DNA of 32,740 nucleotides from Phytophthora quininea (taxonomy: Eukaryota; Oomycota; Peronosporomycetes; Peronosporales; Peronosporaceae), in contig JAAVTG010000461.1 of the NCBI GenBank assembly GCA_011947345.1, positions 1 to 32,740 of the forward strand. Direction: 5' to 3'. Both the position numbers and the translations under genes were made by a program. This document shows positions 29,320 through 32,740 of this stretch, one piece after another (the stretch's first letter is position 1; every line of letters begins with the position of its first letter). Below the pieces are notes generated by a model, which saw nothing but the letters and a program-made list of their open reading frames with translations, did no database searches and was not told the DNA's origin.

Positions 29320-29599
29320 TTAAGTTGATTAACCAGTTGGATAAACCGTTTTTCTAGCTACGATCGGATACTACTTAGTCGTTCTGCTGCTTGGTTTCGT
29401 GGAATCCAAACGTGACTTGCTGTGACCACGGAGATTACTATAACGTCGACGACCCGCTGTTTGCTGTGAGACCAAAATGTTTACAGACTTCGTCGGCAAA
29501 CTAATTCAACAGACCCAGTGGTGACTGTGCTTGCCCATTGCGAAATCTTCTCTCCACCTACAAAGTCTCCGAAGCTTCAGTGGACAAAATCATCCAGCC

Positions 29600-29800
29600 A
29601 TGACCCCGCAGCTCAAGCTTACGTACTGGACGCACGCCATCCGCGTAGAGCTCCCGTGTTGTACGGCAACGTACCTTTCGAGTTCGACCAGCTCAGTCAG
29701 GAGCAGTGGATCGCGTTCAAGCAGAAAACACCGCTGGGCAAGATCTCGACGCTAGAGGTGGATGGCGTCATCTACAGTCAGAGCGTGGGCCATGCCAAAC
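29600..29800 (+). pseudogene. Glutathione S-transferase N-terminal fragment
   Basis: ATG at 29600 opens MTPQLKLTYWTHAIRVELP. After a frame change with apparent loss of a few codons it continues YGNVPFEFDQLSQEQWIAFK, KTPLGKISTLEVDGVIYSQS, the thioredoxin-like N-terminal domain of a sigma-like GST including the glutathione-binding SQS. The usual cis-proline before the LEVDG strand is not seen. Similarity stops soon after SQS, near 29795, and the all-helical C-terminal domain is absent. It lies between the piggyBac and pogo elements. Confidence 0.6.
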
Positions 29801-29834
29801 GATGTGGCCCTCGAGGAACCGTCAGTGCTTTGAA

Positions 29835-29960
29835 ATCCGCCGTCTCAAGCGCTTTGTGAGCCTCGTTCGTCATTTGTTCCCGTCGGATTAAGTCCTGGAA
29901 CGCACCGGTCTCGGTAGATGGTGCAACGACATGGCTCCTTGTCTTCTGGTTCTTTTCGAT
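29835..29960 (-). repeat. Diverged inverted copy of the gene start at 31985
   Basis: The minus strand encodes EKNQKTRSHVVAPSTETGAF and ALETADF. The plus strand at about 31988-32130 encodes EENQKGGFHQVVPTTDSGAF and ALETTDF. Identity over about 100 bp looks near 70 percent by eye. The two copies face each other across the pogo element. Confidence 0.6.
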
Positions 29961-29984
29961 CGCCAACTTCGAAGTGTTGCCTTC

Positions 29985-30148
29985 CAGATGGGACTTCTCG
30001 ACAGGTTTCTCGATGCCTCTGGTATCGAGGACTATCAAGAGTTTGAGAAGAGCGACACGGGAGCTTTGGGACCCGAGTCGAGACGCCGTCAGTACTCGCC
30101 ATTTCACCCGGCGCAGGCATCGAGAAACCTGTCGAGACAGCCCATCTG
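29985..30148. repeat. 34-bp inverted repeat with 96-bp spacer
   Basis: The left arm 29985-30018 (contains TCTCGACAGGTTTCTCGATG) and right arm 30115-30148 pair at 31 of 34 positions. It ends 9 bp before the pogo target site. Confidence 0.8.
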
Positions 30149-30158
30149 AATGGCACTA

Positions 30159-30183
30159 CCGCATTTCGCATGTCATGAGCTAC
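30159..30183 (+). repeat. pogo terminal inverted repeat, left
   Basis: 25 bp, identical in reverse complement to 31950-31974. Preceded by TA. Confidence 0.95.
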
Positions 30184-30257
30184 ACCCATGTTCCGAGGCT
30201 AGGATATCTTACTATACGGAATGTGCTCAAACTTGAAGAAGTTGAAGTGTATTACCG

Positions 30258-31806
30258 TTAAACTGTGGCCTCAAATGCGAAGTCGCGGTCTTCATCCACT
30301 GCAAGACCTTCTAGAAGCGAAAGCTCCTCTAGCTGGGCTACTAAATCCGATGATGCGGCGCTATGAGGATCGGGAAGAAGACCACTTGCCTTGAAGCCAT
30401 TTGCGATCGTGTCAACAGCTAGGCCGTTCCACGACTGCCGAATCCACCCGCAAATTTGCTCACGGTCCGGGCGCTCTAACACGAACTTCTTATTGGCAGG
30501 GCGTGGGCGCTTCAGTTGGTCCTGCATGTTGCACTGCCACAGCTTCCGTAGGTTAGCCTTGAACGGAAAATTCCACGCGACATCGGCCGGTTGCGAGACG
30601 GCTGTAGCATGTGGTGGCACTTTCATGAGCGTGACGTTGATGGAGCTGGCAAAGTGGACGACTTTGTCGGTCCAATGACCGCTAAAATCGTCCCACAAGA
30701 GCAAAATGGGCTCTTGTGGGAATGGACGGCAGGCAAAGTGGAAGCGTAAGAACTCCACTGACAGTTCCTCATTCCACCAGCCTGGTGCGTACCAATATAG
30801 AGTTAGTTAGCAAACAGCACTACAGCAATATAAAAGCCAAAACAATCTGACCTTTCGAGTTGCCGTAAATCCGTAAGTCTCGCTGTCTTGAACTGGTGAC
30901 ATGCGCTTCCAAATCCGCTTGCCGAAACCATGCCTCATCTTGTTGTTTTGGATCTGGATCTCTGGCTTTCGCGAAGGCTTCACCTTGAACACGACAAAAG
31001 GAGTGCAGCGGTACCCGTTGCTGTCACCTAGCAACATAACAGTAGCACGCTCTTTCGAAGCACCGCTACACTTAACCCACACGGTCTTGGCCCCGCGTTT
31101 ACACAAGGTTTTTTGCTACATATTCAAAGAACACGGCTAGAGCATAAGTAGAATTAGTGTCAGTTAGTTGAGTAAAAGACAACAGAATTTGTACCTGTCT
31201 GATCAGCGTTGTACACGCGCGATATCCCCAGGTTCAGCATCACCGCTTGAACATCAGCGGCGAATGCATTCGCAACTGCTTGGATGTCCGCAGGGCTGAT
31301 TTGTGCCTGACGGGTGGGAGTTCTAAGGCTGAAATGATGTCGCCGCTTGAACCCCACCACCCACTTGTCCGACGCCATAAAGTCCACGACACCAGCCTCT
31401 GCAGCGACCTCGCGAGCCTTCATGGAAAGCATCTGCGCTGAGACTGGAATTCCTTCGCTGCGCAGCTCGTTCACCCACACTACCAATTCAGACTCGGAGT
31501 CGTTAGATAGTATAGTACCTAGACCAATTTGGCGCAGTTTGGCATGCTCGCGCTTTCCCGACGCTGCCGCAGCCTCCAGCTGCTTTCGGTTGCGCCTCCA
31601 CCGGAGAATTTGGGTGCGCCTTGACTGGTAAAAAGCTGGGTCCAGCGCAGGAAAGAAGTGAGTAATTGTCGAGCGGATGTCGCTCTCGTCGAGACGAGCG
31701 AGAATTGCGAGCTTTTAGCGACCGTGACGGGTTGGAGCTTGTACTGCTTGGCTCGGCGGCCGAGACCACCTCGGCGCGGCCTTCCCACTGGGCGTGTCAC
31801 CGCCAT
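30258..31806 (-). pseudogene. pogo-type DDE transposase with two introns and two frame breaks
   Basis: The proposed start is ATG at 31806 (MAVTRPVGRPRRGG, AT-hook-like). A helix-turn-helix region (ILARLDESDIRSTITHFFPA, RTQILRWRRNRKQLE) and a CENP-B-like region (VVDFMASDKWVVGFKRRH) precede the DDE_1 catalytic domain: VYNADQTG (first Asp), WVKCSGASKERATVMLLGDS, ILLLWDDFSGHWTDKV (second Asp) and ATAVSQPADVAWNFPFK (third acidic site). An intron follows NADQT (GTACAAATT...GCTCTAG) and another follows TATRK (GTCAGATTG...GCACCAG). The frame changes at the T-runs 31713-31716 and 31109-31114 are each one base. The stop is at 30258. All three catalytic acids are present. Confidence 0.85.
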
Positions 31807-31949
31807 TTGGTAAATGAGTGCAATGTTTGGCATTCGTTCGTAGAAAAAAACTACTGGACGGCATAGCTGTAGCTCTTGACATGCGTCCAACTGTCTTTGA
31901 ATTCACGCTTTCCTATTGGACAAACTGACGTTGTATCTCTTGAGCTGCG

Positions 31950-31974
31950 GTAGCTCATGACATGCGAAATGCGG
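31950..31974 (-). repeat. pogo terminal inverted repeat, right
   Basis: 25 bp, exact complement of 30159-30183. Followed by TA. Confidence 0.95.
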
Positions 31975-31984
31975 TACCCCAAAG

Positions 31985-32363
31985 ATGGCGGTTGAAGAGA
32001 ACCAGAAGGGAGGATTTCATCAAGTGGTGCCGACAACCGACAGTGGCGCATTCAAGACCTGATCAATGGGAGCAATTGACGGACGAGGCCCGCGAAGCGC
32101 TGGAGACGACGGACTTCAGCGACGACTGGAATGAAAATGGGGTGCCTTTTATCGACGCCCACTTCGAAGACAACCTCAAGATTGCATCGACTTCCTACGC
32201 CTACGTAGGCTACCGCCACTCGGCCCCACTCGATTTGAGTAAAGTGGTCAACGTACTACTCCCTCATTTCATCAGGACAAAACGTGGACATGGCCAACAC
32301 TCTGTCGTATGGAACGTACCAGGACAATTTTCTAACGAAAAGAAAAAGATACTTAGCAATTGA
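31985..32363 (+). pseudogene. Unidentified gene immediately 3' of the pogo element
   Basis: ATG at 31985, 8 bp from the TA target site, opens MAVEENQKGGFHQVVPTTDS. One frame change near 32055 leads into the frame with EQLTDEAREALETTDFSDDW, FEDNLKIASTSYAYVGYRHS and LDLSKVVNVLLPHFI, ending at 32363. The first 40 residues are repeated, inverted and diverged, at 29835-29960. The family is not recognised. The pogo insertion has separated the gene from whatever lay upstream. Confidence 0.45.
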
Positions 32364-32472
32364 AAAGGAAATCATGGACTACATGTAAATTTGTTTGACT
32401 GTTAGAGTCTACACGCGAAGCGGGTGGCTGTAACTTCGACCCACTTCACTCCCGAATAGATTTGGGCTCTGA

Positions 32473-32740
<268 letters not shown>

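Larger units (their letters stand above)
30159..31974 (-). mobile_element. pogo-like (Tc1/mariner superfamily) transposon with both ends
   Basis: This is a 1816-bp element. Perfect 25-bp terminal inverted repeats lie at 30159-30183 (begins CCGCATTTCGCATGTC) and 31950-31974 (exact complement). They are flanked by TA at 30157-30158 and 31975-31976, the target duplication of the superfamily. One transposase gene on the minus strand fills the interior. Confidence 0.95.

Overview
The window reads as nuclear DNA of an oomycete, most likely Phytophthora or a close relative. The signs are short GT-AG introns (about 50-65 nt), an oomycete-type initiator with flanking promoter region, a secreted protein with an RXLR-like motif, and transposon families common in Phytophthora (piggyBac, pogo, MULE and Fanzor). 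Identifications rest on motif recognition; no database search was run.

Layout. 1-1.1 kb: an intact secreted repeat protein with basic, Kex2-like linkers. 1.7-4.0 kb (+): an unrecognised multi-exon gene. 3.9-7.0 kb (-): a tandem array of degraded paralogues of one LRR-like family, with a fourth member at 11.4-12.4 kb. 7.1-8.8 kb (+): an ADCK2-type ABC1 kinase, tail to tail with a nine-exon ankyrin gene (-), preceded by an SRRM1/PWI splicing factor (-). 12.5-13.7 kb: a Fanzor (eukaryotic TnpB) relic. 15.7-16.3 kb: an AWS/SET/post-SET methyltransferase-like gene (-). 17.4-19.0 kb: a MULE transposase. 19.9-22.2 kb: a large intact membrane protein (-), divergent from an MMADHC/CblD cobalamin-trafficking gene (+). 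23.5-25.2 kb: a PH-domain gene, an unidentified ORF, and a truncated ENT nucleoside transporter joined head to head to another truncated gene. 25.7-26.8 kb: an Old Yellow Enzyme homologue (-). 27.0-29.3 kb: a complete-ended piggyBac element. 29.6 kb: a GST fragment. 30.2-32.0 kb: a complete-ended pogo element. 32.5 kb to the end: an exact inverted copy of part of the OYE gene.

A pattern cuts across the window. About sixteen of the breaks in otherwise conserved reading frames can each be explained by a one-base change in the length of a short homopolymer. Some apparent pseudogenes may therefore be assembly artefacts. The Fanzor relic, which has in-frame stop substitutions, and the truncated ENT and GST fragments look truly decayed. 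The left half is mainly housekeeping genes and a decaying paralogue array; the right half is a transposon-rich, rearranged region.
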